Assembly: GCA_025769875.1 (NCBI GenBank)
Contig: JAGFNK010000033.1
Coordinates: 62,001 to 126,000, forward strand
Source of the DNA: Russula earlei
Lineage: Eukaryota; Basidiomycota; Agaricomycetes; Russulales; Russulaceae
Reading direction: 5' to 3'
DNA: 64,000 nt
Position 1 is the stretch's first letter, and each line of letters opens with the position of its first letter. Both the position numbers and the translations under genes were made by a program. The notes beneath the pieces are model-generated. The model saw only the letters and a list, made by a program, of their open reading frames with translations. It did no database searches and had not been told where the DNA came from. Shown here one piece after another: positions 63,715 through 64,000 of the stretch.

Positions 63715-64000
63715 TCACGATAAAAGTTTGAGCGCAACGAGGATATCCCGACCGAACAACTCCGTCTGAATGTATTCCAAACTAGGAATCTGTTCCCGTC
63801 CCTGAACCGTATCCCACACCGTCGCGGCCAACGAGTACGGGGGAGGTGGTCACGATCAGTGCATCGGCGAGGCGCTCGGATAAAAATGATTGAATGACAC
63901 GAGCGCCACCTTCGACCATGACTGAGTGGATGCCTTCCTCGCGAAGCGAGCGCAGGACAGCTCGGGGGGGAAGATTGGAGGTTGCTGGGGGAAGATCGGG
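63715..64000 (-). CDS. RIB7: RIB7-type riboflavin biosynthesis reductase, 3' end (partial)
   Basis: Minus-strand translation from the window edge reads RAVLRSLREEGIHSVMVEGG ARVIQSFLSERLADALIVTT SPVLVGRDGVGYG, the C-terminal half of the NADPH-dependent 2,5-diamino-6-ribosylamino-pyrimidinone 5'-phosphate reductase, the third enzyme of fungal riboflavin synthesis. The expected C-terminus follows in a neighbouring frame (IPSLEYIQTELFGRDILVAL KLLS, stop TGA at 63715-63717). The original frame reaches TAG about 45 bases after the last conserved residues, so there is an apparent one-base frameshift near 63795, either a real mutation or a sequence error. The gene starts beyond the window. Confidence 0.8.

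Overview
This window looks like a stretch of a filamentous basidiomycete (Agaricomycetes-like) chromosome. The evidence is short GT-AG introns of about 45-70 nt in every recognisable host gene, single-copy eukaryotic genes (SHO1, an RNF10/MAG2 RING protein, WBP11, RIB7), and a typical basidiomycete transposon set: Ty1/copia, pogo, Tc1/mariner-like, hAT and PIF/Harbinger. I cannot name the species. No rRNA, tRNA or CRISPR locus was recognised.

Bases 1 to about 51,100 form a nested transposon island. From left to right it holds: a decayed minus-strand hAT transposase cut by the window edge (1-2420); repeat B (2735-4103); a copia element (copia-1, 4104-15435) that carries a 6,000-bp palindromic Tc1/mariner-type element (9278-15277); repeat A with a small secreted-protein gene (15436-16643); a second copia-1 copy (from 16644) split by copia-2 (16746-22505), which is itself split by a solo LTR (17527-18424); a Gag-only element fragment with its 3' LTR (23732-25164); a poorly understood stretch with LTR-like promoters and two unrecognised ORFs (25165-29858); a pogo element (29859-32617); an internally rearranged hAT (32788-34733); second copies of A and B side by side (35533-38233); a 35-base G run; a CpG-poor desert (39200-41700); a solo LTR split by a non-autonomous copia (copia-3, 41974-46246); an almost intact PIF/Harbinger element (46883-50349); and a solo copia-1 LTR (50802-51084).

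From about 51,200 the window becomes an ordinary gene-dense host region: an unresolved minus-strand gene, SHO1 (+), the RNF10/MAG2 RING protein (-), WBP11 (+), a decayed HIT-domain fragment, a Harbinger-derived MITE, a non-autonomous Tc1/mariner-type element, and the 3' end of RIB7 (-) at the right edge. The host genes are housekeeping genes (osmosensing, ubiquitin ligation, splicing, riboflavin synthesis) with no sign that they form a cluster.

The most notable structure is the 6-kb palindrome. Both arms (about 2.94 kb, separated by 106 bp) carry the same transposase N-terminus and the same captured fragment of an acetyl-CoA synthetase gene, so a read-through transcript would fold into a very long hairpin. 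Other noteworthy points are: a copia element whose polymerase region is destroyed although its LTRs are nearly identical; two copia families whose primer-binding sites match the anticodon arm of two different methionine tRNAs; CpG-to-TpG decay visible by comparing repeat copies; and a MITE whose ends match the autonomous Harbinger element in the same window.
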